Below, piece by piece: positions 12,801-27,800 of a stretch of 64,000 nucleotides of DNA. The notes under the pieces are model-generated. The model ran no database searches and had not been told where the DNA came from. It was given only the letters and a program-made list of their open reading frames with translations. Within the stretch, counting starts at the first letter, position 1. The number at the start of each line of letters is the position of its first letter. Location: contig OW804099.1 in the NCBI GenBank assembly GCA_942159475.1, positions 15,309,999 to 15,373,998 on the forward strand, written 5' to 3'. Both the position numbers and the translations under genes were made by a program. This stretch comes from Sthenelais limicola (taxonomy: Eukaryota; Annelida; Polychaeta; Phyllodocida; Sigalionidae).

Positions 12801-15800
12801 TCTCAGGTGATATGAAATACATGTGTATCACATCTTCATGCAATAATAAGATAAAAATGACCAAGGGATAGAGCAGGAAGCCATATCGTAATGTGGCCGA
12901 GGTAATAGCACACACGGTTATATACAGAAGCCAAGCAACGATACAGAATTCCACGTAGTCCCAGAGATTTCTTGTATTTATTTCACCGTCACTAATCAAA
13001 ATGTACTGGAGTATGACAGATTTATTGATGAAATTAAATTCATGTTCATCATGTTTTTGATTTTTTTTAACAAATTTTATTCAGGTTGATATAACGGCAT
13101 GGCCGTGTTTAAATGCAACTCGGGTCAGACCCGGTCTTCCTTTGCACCCTGAATTATTAGGCTGACGTTGATGTTTTTTATTACATCATGACGCCGGTTA
13201 TGACTCCTGTTATGACGCACTATTTTTACACACTGTTTTTTCCGACTGGTGAGGGTCAGGACTGTATGTTAGAAGTTAGAACGCCAAATTATCTAATTCT
13301 GTACTGTCATGTACATTTGTTTTGCTTGCTGTTTTTCAGTTAATTACTCTATTAAACATATTCAATTATTTCTTATTTAATTCTGTGACGCATTTGTGCG
13401 TTATAATATTATTATTGTTAGAGAACTATATTCATTCCATATCCGCTTGAGGCCTGATATGACCATCATATCAGCCGCAGATCTTAGTTCTGCTCTCGGT
13501 GTTTCCTCAATGGTCCATGCGTATTGACCACATTCAAAGGTGAAATAATATATATATTTTTATCTTCCACCAGATGTGCTGTGTGACTCGCCCAAGCTGC
13601 CCCCCACTGCAGCAGTAGTGATGGGATGGGGTGTTGGAGACAATGCTACAGTCACCTGTAGGGAAGGCTTCTGGTACAATGGTACCAACCCTACAGTGTG
13701 TCAGGAGGACAGGACCTGGAGTGGAGTCATAGGCACATGTAATGGTATGGGCTTAAATATACTTTATTCACTGCTTTCATCAGTCCTGGGGCCCGCTGCT
13801 CCGCATTCCTGCTAACTATTTCCCCTTTGAAAGTGTATGGAGAAATAGTTCACAAGAAAGCGAAGCAACGGGCCCCAGGCTGGGAATATAATCACCTTAG
13901 ACAGCAGCTAACATGGTTAATAACCTAAATCTTGAAAATTATGTCTGCACAATGCACATGCAGTCCTTGATGTACGCCCTTACTGATACTGGCAGTTCAC
14001 TATATTTCCTGAAGTAATCTTTATCATCATTATTTAGTTATTATTTAAAAGCTTGTATTTGCCTTATCTGTCCATTGTAAAGTAGGTAGACCATCTCTAT
14101 AATCAAGCAGACAGATACAACATGTTTTTGTTCATATTGCCCCTTTAGGTTAATGGTCGATTACACAATGATGAAGGAGTCCCATTAACAAACTACTACT
14201 AAATTTATGAGAAACATAAATCCCACCTTTAATTGTTCTTCTGATGTTGTTGCTATACAACCAATATCAAATCCCTCATCTATCAAATAGCGTAACTCGA
14301 GATAAATAGGGGAATTGCATGTGCCACTGTGCATGCCTGTCACAGTGCATCCTTGGATGGATTCTGATGAAACCTGATATACAAATAATTTGCAACATTT
14401 TTACAAAAAATTGCAAGAATGTTTTCACCAATATCTTAGCTTGTATAAATGATCTATGAACATCAAATGCATGATGAGAAAGATGGGGACTTGTGTCATG
14501 GACACATGTATAACACATGAATATTGACATTAGAGCATTGATAAATAGTCCATGCTGAACATGGCATGTTTTCTATAGATTTTATACTGTACCATTAGTC
14601 CCATTATTCCATGCGAAACAAGATTCAAAATGGCGGCTATGCAACTCCCCTATTTAGGGGTAACATAATATAACTTAAAATTGTACCATACAAAATTCAG
14701 ATTAATAGTAGTTTAGTGAAGAATACACTGTATTCAAATACAAAATTATCTGGTCTAAAGTTTCTCTGTATCTACACTTGTACTAGCTGTGCGATGTCCT
14801 CCACTACAAGCTCCATTGTTTGGTAGCATCAGGCCTGGGCCTCCCTACAAGTACAATATCACAATACAGGTCAAGTGTGAGACTGGATACATCCATGTTG
14901 GCTCTCCTCTACTGCACTGTCAGGGTAACAACACATGGCATGGTACTGTTGGTACATGTACAGGTAAGTCTCTCCTCTACTGCACTGTCAGGGTAATAAT
15001 ACATGGCATGGTACTGTTGGTACATGTACAGGTAAGTCTCTCCTCTACTGCACTGCCAGGGTAACAACACATGGCATGGTACTGTTGGTACATGTACAGG
15101 TAAGTCTCTCCTCTACTGCACTGCCAGGGTAACAACACATGGCATGGTACTGTTGGTACATGTACAGGTAAGTCTCTCCTCTACTGTACTGTCAGGGTAA
15201 CAACACATGGCATGGTACTGTTGGTACATGTACAGGTAAGTCTCTCCTCTACTGTACTGTCAGGGTAACAACACATGGCATGGTACTGTTGGTACATGTA
15301 CAGGTAAGTCTCTCCTCTACTGCACTGCCAGGGTAACAACACATGGCATGGTACTGTTGGTACATGTACAGGTAAGTCTCTCCTCTACTGTACTGCCAGG
15401 GTAATAATACATGGCATGGTACTGTTGGTACATGTACAGGTAAGTCTCTCCTCTACTGTACTGTCAGGGTAACAACACATGGCATGGTACTGTTGGTACA
15501 TGTACAGGTAAGTCTCTCCTCTACTGTACTGCCAGGGTAATAACACATGGCATGGTACTGTTGGTACATGTACAGGTAAGTCTCTCCTCTACTGTACTGC
15601 CAGGGTAATAACACATGGCATGGTACTGTTGGTACATGTACAGGTAAGTCTCTCCTCTACTGTACTGTCAGGGTAATAACACATGGCATGGTACTGTTGG
15701 GACATGTACAGGTAAGTCTCTCCTCTACTGTACTGTCAGGGTAACAACACATGGCATGGTACTGTTGGTACATGTACAGGTAAGTCTCTCCTCTACTGCA

Positions 15801-18800
15801 CTGTCAGGGTAACAACACATGGCATGGTACTGTTGGTACATGTACAGGTAAGTCTCTCCTCTACTGTACTGTCAGGGTAATAATACATGGCATGGTACTG
15901 TTGGTACATGTACAGGTAAGTCTCTCCTCTACTGTACTGTCAGGGTAACAACACATGGCATGGTACTGTTGGTACATGTACAGGTAAGTCTCTCCTCTAC
16001 TGTACTGTCAGGGTAACAACACATGGCATGGTACTGTTGGTACATGTACAGGTAAGTCTCTCCTCTACTGTACTGTCAGGGTAATAATACATGGCATGGT
16101 ACTGTTGGTACATGTACAGGTAAGTCTCTCCTCTACTGTACTGTCAGGGTAACAACACATGGCATGGTACTGTTGGTACATGTACAGGTAAGTCTCTCCT
16201 CTACTGTACTGCCAGGGTAACAACACATGGCATGGTACTGTTGGTACATGTACAGGTAAGTCTCTCCTCTACTGTACTGTCAGGGTAACAACACATGGCA
16301 TGGTACTGTTGGTACATGTACAGGTAAGTCTCTCCTCTACTGTACTGTCAGGGTAATAATACATGGCATGGTACTGTTGGTACATGTACAGGTAAGTCTC
16401 TCCTCTACTGTACTGTCAGGGTAACAACACATGGCATGGTACTGTTGGTACATGTACAGGTAAGTCTCTCCTCTACTGCACTGTCAGGGTAACAACACAT
16501 GGCATGGTACTGTTGGTACATGTACAGGTAAGTCTCTCCTCTACTGCACTGCCAGGGTAACAACACATGGCATGGTACTGTTGGTACATGTACAGGTAAG
16601 TCTCTCCTCTACTGTACTGTCAGGGTAATAATACATGGCATGGTACTGTTGGTACATGTACAGGTAAGTCTCTCCTCTACTGTACTGTCAGGGTAACAAC
16701 ACATGGCATGGTACTGTTGGTACATGTACAGGTAAGTCTCTCCTCTACTGTACTGTCAGGGTAACAACACATGGCATGGTACTGTTGGTACATGTACAGG
16801 TAAGTCTCTCCTCTACTGTACTGTCAGGGTAATAATACATGGCATGGTACTGTTGGTACATGTACAGGTAAGTCTCTCCTCTACTGTACTGTCAGGGTAA
16901 CAACACATGGCATGGTACTGTTGGTACATGTACAGGTAAGTCTCTCCTCTACTGTACTGCCAGGGTAACAACACATGGCATGGTACTGTTGGTACATGTA
17001 CAGGTAAGTCTCTCCTCTACTGTACTGTCAGGGTAACAACACATGGCATGGTACTGTTGGTACATGTACAGGTAAGTCTCTCCTCTACTGTACTGTCAGG
17101 GTAATAATACATGGCATGGTACTGTTGGTACATGTACAGGTAAGTCTCTCCTCTACTGTACTGTCAGGGTAACAACACATGGCATGGTACTGTTGGTACA
17201 TGTACAGGTAAGTCTCTCCTCTACTGCACTGTCAGGGTAACAACACATGGCATGGTACTGTTGGTACATGTACAGGTAAGTCTCTCCTCTACTGCACTGC
17301 CAGGGTAACAACACATGGCATGGTACTGTTGGTACATGTACAGGTAAGTCTCTCCTCTACTGTACTGTCAGGGTAACAACACATGGCATGGTACTGTTGG
17401 TACATGTACAGGTAAGTCTCTCCTCTACTGCACTGTCAGGGTAACAACACATGGCATGGTACTGTTGGTACATGTACAGGTAAGTCTCTCCTCTACTGCA
17501 CTGCCAGGGTAACAACACATGGCATGGTACTGTTGGTACATGTACAGGTAAGTCTCTCCTCTACTGTACTGCCAGGGTAACAACACATGGCATGGTACTG
17601 TTGGTACATGTACAGGTAAGTCTCTCCTCTACTGTACTGTCAGGGTAATAATACATGGCATGGTACTGTTGGTACATGTACAGGTAAGTCTCTCCTCTAC
17701 TGTACTGTCAGGGTAACAACACATGGCATGGTACTGTTGGTACATGTACAGGTAAGTCTCTCCTCTACTGCACTGTCAGGGTAATAATACATGGCATGGT
17801 ACTGTTGGTACATGTACAGGTAATTCACTTCATTCAATTCGGTTCATTCACTTTTTCCAGTTGAATAGAGGCATAGATCATGTGAAAATTCACAAAATGA
17901 ATTAAAATAATAATCATAGCAACAGTTAATACTACTTGTATTAAAATACATAAGTAACGATAAAAGTCACAATTATGTTGTTTTATTTCTTGTGGCGCCT
18001 GTATATCAATCTGTAGGATTATTATCACAGTAAATCAAACTTAATGCTTAATACCATTGGTAGAGTATTTGTTTGAAAAATGTTAGTAACAAAGCTGCAC
18101 ATTGTGTTAGATATAGAATAATATTATGCTAAATGTCACATTATGTTATATTATATATATATATATAAACCTTTCTGGTATGAAATCAAACTGATCTTTA
18201 ATCTGCCCCGCATTTAGTATTATAGTAGAAAATATTTGAGTAAAATTATCAACAGGTTTGATACTGCTTCAGATGATAGTTTCAAACTAGTACATCAACA
18301 TAGCTCATAAAGCACACCATGCAACACCTAGTGCACTCCCTGATATTCCTTTTGAACATCCTTTTAAAGGCTGGCTTTACTTGACAATTCCTTCTTGTAA
18401 ATTTGTGTTGACGTTTCAAATACTAATGAGTGTATACTGATTTCCCTGCAGAGAAAGATACAATTCGCTGCATAGTGAAGGACATAGAGAGGGATATTGT
18501 TACTCCTAACATCACTGAAGGTAGATATGGAGAAGCAATAACAGTTGCCTGTGAGACAGGCTTTGTATACACTGGCTCCCAGAATAGCACTTGTCAAGCA
18601 GATGGTACATGGTCTGGCAGCTCAGGGACATGTGAGAGTGAGTAGTTTTGGATAGTTTGACTGGGTAATGTCTGAGATATCTAATGGCACATGTGTGTAA
18701 GAGCAATCTACTCTCTCTCTGTAAGGGTTGGGTTGTGTGTTTGATAGATAATATTCTTGTTAACAGTTGTACCAACTGACATACATATTTCACATTTAGT

Positions 18801-21800
18801 TGAAAACTGTTTAGAATGCAGTTTATTGTCCTCAATCGACCTGCAGAGTGTTTAAGTATCTCCTGATAGATGCAGAAGTTGTATTTCGGTGGCTATTCTT
18901 CTATATGTAATAATATACAAGAGTGTTTTGGGAAGTCTGACACCACAGGTGATGCAAGAATACAGTTTATTGTCCTCAAAGACATCAATCTAAGTTAGAT
19001 ATGTTCTGATACTGCAATCATCATCGAGGGTGTTGCTGATTCAGACTATTTGTACACATGTTCCTGACTCATCTTTATAATTCAGTTATCAACTGCCAAC
19101 CGTTTGATGATGTCGTTGATAAGACTGCAGGTAATGTCTCACCAGTATTTTCCTAAATAATATTTGTATTATAAGTGGTAGATTGAGGTAGATTGCTTTA
19201 TATGTTATTTGTAAACCGCTCCTGACCTGAAAGCCTGTCTAATTTCATGAATAAAGACACGGTGCTGGGGGAGGGGGGGGGGGGAATCAAACTTGTTGAT
19301 GTTGTTTATATTATATTATATAAATATATTATTATTCACTTGATTTGAGCGATTTCTCCTCCTTCAGGTGATTTTGGAATGATATTTATTATCAGTCCGC
19401 CTAAGGTCATAAGGTACTAAGGCAACCAAATTGTTAAACAAATGTACACAAAATTGTGCATAATAGTATTAATTATCAATGAGCTGATCTAATCAATATT
19501 ATTAAAGTTTCACATGTCCCTTATAGCGTGGAAAGGCATAGACATGATATGGATGCTGCAGCATCGAGTACATGGTAGCAGTCTGACAACTGAACAAACC
19601 TTGTTGATTAACCTTGTGTATGGAGATGTGGTAGAGGTGAGATGTCCTGCTGGATATGTGTACAATGGAACCTCATTAGTCTGTGGTGAACTTGGGCTGT
19701 GGAATGGTACACGAGGAGCATGCACAAGTAAGTGCTATTTCTGTTCACTTTCTTGTATGATAACTTTTGTATAATTTTGACAAGCACAGAAACGTGTGTA
19801 GTAGAGGTAGCAGACAGAAATGGATCAATTGTATGCAAAACATCCCTAAATAGTTGTATTATTAATTACAACTATATGTATTCTTACCATACCATATAAT
19901 AGTAATATTATATAAATAAAGAATGGGACAGGATCGTTCTCCAATGGAGGTCTTCCGAGTAGCCCTTTTAAATTAAACATTACAATAAACACTGTAAATA
20001 AACTATCAGTAGTACAGTTTTGTTCATACAATGTTCATACAATATTGCGTTGACATTATTTATTTAGTGAAAAGTAATGTGGTTCATTTAAATTTACAGT
20101 TGTAGCGCACAGACAGAAAATTTAACCTCTACATGTACTGGTAGATTGTTAACATAAACTAAGTTTCCTCGTCCTGTACTGGTTGGGAGTGTGCTAAATA
20201 ATACATAACAACTTCGAATCTTGAAATTAGTTGTCTCGTCTTAGACTTGTCGAGAGTATGGTAATGCCATTATAGGAAATTACCCTTAATGGGTCCTTAA
20301 TAGTTATATCGGCCTTAGGGCACATGTCTTACATGCCTGTTTACTTCCCCCCTTCCCCCTTTGCCCCCCGACTCAACGGTTTCAAATAGCGTTATAGTTG
20401 TACTTCAGTTTTGATTACATTGTTGTGATACTTGGTATCCCTTGTTTACATTGTTGTGATATTTGATATCGCACATAAAATACTTTGGTGTACATAAAAT
20501 ACTTTGGTGTAATATGTGTCATAATATTTGCAGTATTTGTATTCCTTCACAGGGTTAAGACAATACGTTAGTTAACGTTTCATACAATTAACAATAGTTG
20601 TAGAACAGGAGTATAAATTTATTTCAAGTCTTGAAGATTTATTCTTTCAAATAAACATCAAATTCCTTGGGGTAGGAAGATTTTAGGTAGGTCCTAAACT
20701 CCTTTTTATCTTTAATGTTTGTAGGATTGGCTGGTAAGCCAAATCCTAGAAACATAAACCCCAGGTTAACATTAACCCCAGATTAACATTAACCCCATAT
20801 TAACTACTTGTGTGGTACTATCATACTGCACCACTAGGAGGAGGAGAGGGTATTTGATCCCACAAATAATGCCATTCACTTTGTCGGCACTATAATATTG
20901 TTTTTCACTCTGATCCTAGATAATATCAAATTTCTGAAATATGATGTTAATATCAGTGCTGTACACATATGTTTTATTGGTATCCATAGCAGCAATGCAT
21001 TAGGGTATATCATGTATTGTTTTACTTTATTACTGAAAGCTGTACATCATTTAAATTGTTATATAACTCAGGCCCCCCGGCTAGCTAGGTGGAATGGAGA
21101 CACAAGACTGGAGTGGGTTCAGTGGGACGAAAGGCTTGTAGGCCGACCTCCCCTTTATTAAAATAAGGTATTGGGGAGGGGGGAATAAATAGGCATGTAA
21201 GTCCTATCGCTAAGGCCGGCTCATCGGCAAACTGTGGGAAGGGAGGGGAGACATGTTATTGAATTGTTAATTGATTGTACAACTACCAAACCATCAGTTA
21301 TAGAAATGTTACGTTATAAAATTGTAAGTCCACCAGTATAAGATAGGACGGAATGGAATAAGTGCAGTATTCGCAAAAAATCACTCCAATAAATCCTTCC
21401 AGTATAGGACGGAACTGAAATTGATTAATTATGATGATTTCTTTTTTTGTTTGTTTTTACAAACGACTTTATTTATTGACACCTGCCATCTGGGCTTCTA
21501 CAGTTCTAAAGACAATTCAAATATATCAAGAGAGGAATAATAAGGTTAACACTTCAAGGAATTTGTGGTTTCAGATATACCTTCAGCCATACGCCGCCAT
21601 ATTATTTTTTCTTCTCTACTTGTTTTTTTGAAATTAAAAGAATATATGACCATGTTACATCTCATACGGAGTTCATACATTGCTGAAAGGGTATCTATAA
21701 AGCCATTAGCAAATAGCTTCTGCCTATATATGAAGGACTTTACCTGTAGAATAATCCAGTTAATTATTTTAGAGTTAACATTCGTAATTTCCACACCAAA

Positions 21801-24800
21801 AATAACTTCGATAGGTTTTATTACTATATGTTTACCTCTTTGATTTAAAATCATTCTATCATTACCATCCTTATTCAGAAAACCACTTTCGTATATCCAT
21901 TTAAAAATGTTCAGCCACAACTCTTTGGTCTTTTGACATTGAACCAAAAAATGAACTATGTCATCTTTTTTCTTGCAAAAGGAACATGTATCCTTTTTTA
22001 TAACATCGATTTGTTTGAGATATGCATTACAAGTCAATACTCATTGGAGAATTTTAAATTGGAAGACATGTATTCTAGCCTCAGTAGAGGCTTTTATGAT
22101 GATTTCTTAAGCTCAAAGGTAATTTTATCCAAAGAAACGGGCACTGTCCAGTAAAGGGCATGTGTACAAATAAATGGTTTTGGAGGATCCCATAAATATA
22201 CAGTAATATTTTACTGAAATATTGTTATAACGCTACAAAGGATAATAGTTGTATGTAATACATTGTGTATGAATAAACCAGTGAATCGTTGTCTAAGGAA
22301 TATAGAAATGATGTGTAATAACACTATCTGATCAAGGACTGTTAAATTATAGAATAAGGAACTAATGTAAAAGTAATACCACTGTGATGTATAGATACAA
22401 GCTCTATTTAATAATCGAGAAAGAAAGAACAATGTTTAAATTTGATTTCAAGTAGTCGCTATCGACTAATCAACTAAGGACAACATGGAATCAAGACCAA
22501 CAGGAAAAAATAATGAATTCTAAAACCTTCAAGGAGTTATCGCCGTCCGAAAAGTTCCAAAACAGTCACAGAAAACTTAGCAGGAGATATCTTATATAAG
22601 TCTTCTCCTAACCAGGACTGGTCATAATTTAACACTAATATTCATCAACACCAACGAAAGACTATTTACACACCCAATTTATGGGGCGAACTTAATCAAA
22701 GACATTATTCTCTTTTCTTTATGAACGTAAACTCACATCTGATATTACATTTATTTGTTAAAATCATTGCTTGTTTATTAAAGGGCTACCAGGAAGATCT
22801 CCAGTGGAGAGGGAGCACTGGCCCTATTCTTATTGTCATTATGTACATGTATATGCTGATATGGAATAAAAGTTGTATAATAATAATAACTTGAAACAAA
22901 ACAATTCAAATTCAGTGAAAAAGAATTTTTTTTTCAACAAGTGTACAGTAGAAGTGCAGCTAGCTGAATGAGAGTGTGCCCTGAGTTGGGGTTCACACCT
23001 CTGGCTGCAGAGTCAATGAGAGTAGTACAGGTGATTGGCAAAGGTGATTGGCAATTGAAGAGCCTTCTTTGGCCCTAGTTATAATCTCCTCCGCAGGCCT
23101 CGCTTGAGGAGGATAATAACTCAGGCCCCCCGGCTAGCTAGGTGGAATGGAGACACAAGACTGGAGTGGGTTCAGTGGGACGAAAGGCTTGTAGGCCGAC
23201 CTCCCAGCCCACCCCCCAGCCGGAGGACGAAGGGCGAGAAGAAGTAAGCTCATGAGTAGGTGTTCAGATACAATGCAACTGACTTGTCTTTGACTAGGCG
23301 AGAATCGTGACTAGAAGACAAGTATAGGAGGACACTCAACGACCTCCAATCGCCATATTCCTTGATTTCATGAAGAGGCAGTCCGAGGTTACTCAAAAAT
23401 GTTGCAGATCCACGCCTCAGGCTATGGGAGTTGAAGTGACCCATAATGCCTGCAGAGGCCATAGAAGTCTTTAGGCGCCTGGCGAACCAAGAATATGTGA
23501 TCGGGCACTTAGAAGATGGTAGGCAAAAAATATAATCACTCTCACACAAACGTGATCGACGAAAATACACTTTCAGCCACCTCACAGGGCATAGTAGTGA
23601 AAGCGGCTAAGGGACTACTGGGATACGTAGAACACGCTCAGAGTGTTGAACTGTCTTAGAGGAAGTAATCAACACACACATCCCATAGCTAGTGAAGGAA
23701 ATGGTGCCGACCCTCAGCATATGTGGCGAATAAGTGTAGTGGCATTTGCGCAGAAGACATCTGAAGCCCAGGCAAACCGTGCACCAAAAGATCAAGTCTG
23801 ACAAACTCGTAAAGTCAAGCAGCCTGAAGATCATCAAGAGTTGGTTAGGCAAGAGGGGCTCAGCTTGACGTGTAGCATTACCCAGGAGGCGCTTGAAGCC
23901 CTTGATCGTGCATCTCACCATGAAGGAGTCTTTAGCCACAGGTTTGACATAAAAAAACCCATGCAGCGACCACAGGGCACTAAGGTAGTTTATGATTGAA
24001 GAGTAGCACAAATGGGTCGATAAATGGGTGAGATATAAGCGCACCATGTCTGAAGAAGCTGGCAAGGGGTCAAATGAGTAAGTGTCACAGAACTGGAAGT
24101 ATTTCTTCCACTGGCTCCGCCTTGTGGCCCAGGTTGAGGGGGCCCAACATAAGGTCTGAAGACGATTGCACTCGATTCTGAGGTCACATAAGGGCATCCC
24201 TACAACAGAATGAGAAGGCAAGTGGTAGACCGTAGGCATTGAAGTATTTTGAAGAAACAGATACCCTGGAGAGGGCGTCAGAGATGGTGTTGTCCTCTGA
24301 TGAAACACGGAAGGCTACCGTGCGAATGTTATAAATGGCACAAAGCCAGAAGTATTCACGAAGCAGTTGCATTGCTACCACACATGAGCTTTTGCCGGTC
24401 TGAATCATATACTCTACTTGAGTGTTATCAGTATAGATGTGAACTATCGAATCCTTAAAGCGGGAACACCAACGCTTAGATCCAGCCACTATGGGCCACA
24501 ATTCTTTAACATTAATACTTGAGTCTGCTACATTATCAGCCACAGGAGGGCAAATACAATGGTTACATGAGTAATAACAACCGGACCAATGCCCAAATAA
24601 ATAATCATCATCAACATAGGCGCCAAACCCAGTACCAGAAGCATCAGAGTACATTGTATAAGTTCATTACAATTCAAATTGTTACATTCATTGTTAAATA
24701 TTACATTCATTGTATAAATTCATTACAAATAATCTTAGCATTGCCATCAAAAACACGTAAAAAGGCCTTCCACCAAAGAAGGTCTGCTTTGACCAAATCA

Positions 24801-27800
24801 GTGATGTAGACACGACGTCTGTTTTTGGTGCGTTTAAGTAAACCATACATTCGTCTACAGAAGGTTCGCCCCCCATGTACCAAGGTGGCACAGTGAGCTG
24901 AATAACCAGTAAGAGGCTCAAACAATTTACGTTCACACCAACTCAAACTCAAGATTGAAGAAACCAATTCTTCTGCTTTAATAAGTTTACTTTCAGGTAA
25001 GCGAAGACACAGGGATTGCAAATCTATAATGACACCCAAATATTTTGGATTGGCCGATGGGGCCACAACTTTGCGGAAATTAATACAAAACCCTAAACAT
25101 CGTAAGGTAGAAATAAGTACAAGTTGTCTTTCGCTACAGCTTTGGAAGTTAGGGCCCGCCACAAAAAAATCATCTATGTAATTTAGACAGGTGATACCTT
25201 GTTTATGTAAAAGGCGAGCCACAAAATCGCTGACTGAACAAAAAATGTGTGGGGCCGATCGTAGGCCAAAACATAAGCAATTGTCAACAAATATATTATC
25301 AGTACCATTCAGGTTCCAACGGAAACCCTGATAACTCCTGTGAGGAGGAAATACATTGATTGAACGGTAGGCAGTAGCAATATCGACTACCGCCCCAAAC
25401 CCAAATTGATCTATCATACCAAAGGCGTCATCTATTCTACAAAAACTAAATTTGAGCGCAGTATCGAGCATGTAATCATTAATCGAAACATTAGGGCGTG
25501 AACAATCCGTAATAGGACACATTTTCCCATCTGTTTTAGCAATGGCCCCCATGGCGTGAATACATGTGGGGTGGTAATCAACAACAGAAACTTTACCACT
25601 ATGAAGTTCTGAAAAAACATTGGTACACATAAGGTCCGCCATCACGGGAACCAAAATAGAGTCATAATTTCTTTGGTCATAAGTACAAGAGATATCGTCA
25701 TCAACAATGCGAAAACCTCGACAAACACCATTCAAAACAAAGGTATCGGCATCTGAACATAAACCAGTAAGGCATAAGGCCGCCGCAACACGACACGGCT
25801 TTAGTTGAGTGGGAACATAGTCCAATAAGTAAATACACGAGCACGAACCAGCCATACATTCGCGCTTAACATGGACATATTGGTCAGAATAGACCCTAAC
25901 ACTACAAATATAATTAGCAGGAAGGTAAGGTAGTCTAACCTGTAAAGTCGGATCATATTCAGGTAAGGTGAAAAAGCAGTCAAAGCTCGGAGAACGTAAA
26001 TGTTTAGGTGTAACAATAACGGTAAGCCAGCCATGGCGGCCATCTTGACAAACAACATCCGGTTCCGGAACTTCCGCTTCCGCTAAACAAGCAAGGCTCG
26101 CAGCATTGAATTCTTGACCAATATGTTTACCAAAAACATCACAATCAAAGTCACCAAGACCATTACAGAGAGACATATTGGAGGCAGTATCATTTACATA
26201 GCATTCAGAAGCATAACCATCGTCAAATAATTCTAGATCACAACCAACACGATCGATATCGACAGTAGGTACATCGGCATAAGCATCAGCGCTCTCGGAA
26301 TGAAAAGTAAACAAACCCATGTGGCTGTCAAAACAAGCCTCCGCTTCACAACACACAGATTGACCGGTAGGTAGCTATGCTTTAGAAGCACTACAGTCAG
26401 CAGGTACATTACAATTTGGTTTAGCATGGCTAGAACTGAAACAATTTGAACATACGTGTGGCCAATGGCAGGTAACGGCAGTACAGCCGTCCCGATTGAA
26501 GTTGAAACAGTAAGAGCGTTACCCTTCTTGGTCTTAGACTTAGACTGAGTCTTAGTACCAGAGCGAGAGTACTCAGCCGAGAGAAACCTCATTGACAGGC
26601 CCAGGTCGCCAACAGAATAAGCTTTGAGCCCTATCAACTTCGCCCGTTCTCTCACAGCCTCATCATACTTGGCTATACCTGAAGACATGTAAACATTGGT
26701 GCTAGCCTTTTCGGCGATGCAACAGTTATGAGCCAACAACCCAGAAATATCATTACCCTTTTGGTATTCTTCGACTATTAAACTGCCATGGCAGAACCAG
26801 AGTTTATCAGTGGTGAAAAGCTTTGATCTTTCTTCCTTTGGTAAAAATCGTTTAATTTTAAACCTACGTTTTTTGTCATAGTCCTTCACACAAAGACTCT
26901 TCTTCGCTTTTCTGTTAGCAGGCTTGCGGTGAGGTGACAATAAACTAGATTCAGACGAGGAAGAAGTCAAGGCCTAGGAAGAAGAGGTTGAAGGGGTAGA
27001 AGATCGAGATGATTTCTTGCGTGAATGGCGACTACGCCTGGTAGCAGAACAGGAACACCGCCCGGACTTCGAGTGGTGTGACCGGCGAGTCATGCGAGCC
27101 ACACCCTTTCGGTGACCCGAAGCACGATGAGGGCTACTGAATGGGGAGCCATCACTGGAGCTCAACAACTTACGGGTGGGGCTTGTCAGTTTAGCAGCTC
27201 CCTGCTGCACAATTGTCGCCAACAAACCTTCTATGTTAGACAATTTATCCGCTGATGTTTTAGAGTCCACACGTAACTTGGTCATGTCGGCATTGATATT
27301 GGTTACAGAAGTCTTAACCAAGTCCAATTCATGCTGGGTGGGCCCACCCCATGCCCCTCCCTGAGGCATAGGCTTCGTAGGGCGCCTGGTATCATCCCTT
27401 TCCCTTGAAGAATGAATAGTACGATGGGTATCATCCCTTTCTTTCGAGGAATGAACGTCTACCTTAACTCGAGGGCCAGAAGGAGGTAAACCGAAAGTTG
27501 GTGTCTTTGGAGGAGGCAAACCAAAGGTAGAAGTGTCAGCCCGAAACCAGGAGTCGACGGGGCCATCAGTCACACCTAGGCCATGTGCCACCTCAGCCAT
27601 AGTTGGAGCTATGCCCAACTTCCCAACTTTTTCTTCAGCATAATCCGAAGGCTCAGAGATATTCCCAAATTCAACTAACTGACAGTTCTTACCCGTAGGA
27701 GGGTAGTGGCGGGTGCCACAATTAGCACACTGCTTTTGTCTTCCCATTTTAGTATCCTAGATAGGCACGAACAGAATTCACGAACAGTACTTTCCGAAAA

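Larger units (their letters stand above)
19728..21063 (+). other. Left part of intron 7
   Basis: Intronic sequence holding the two repeats listed inside it. Otherwise nothing recognised. Confidence 0.5.

Noticed and set aside
19561..19727. Alternative start of exon 7 after CTGCAG
   Set aside because: Would join in phase 0 instead of 1 and break the CCP frame.
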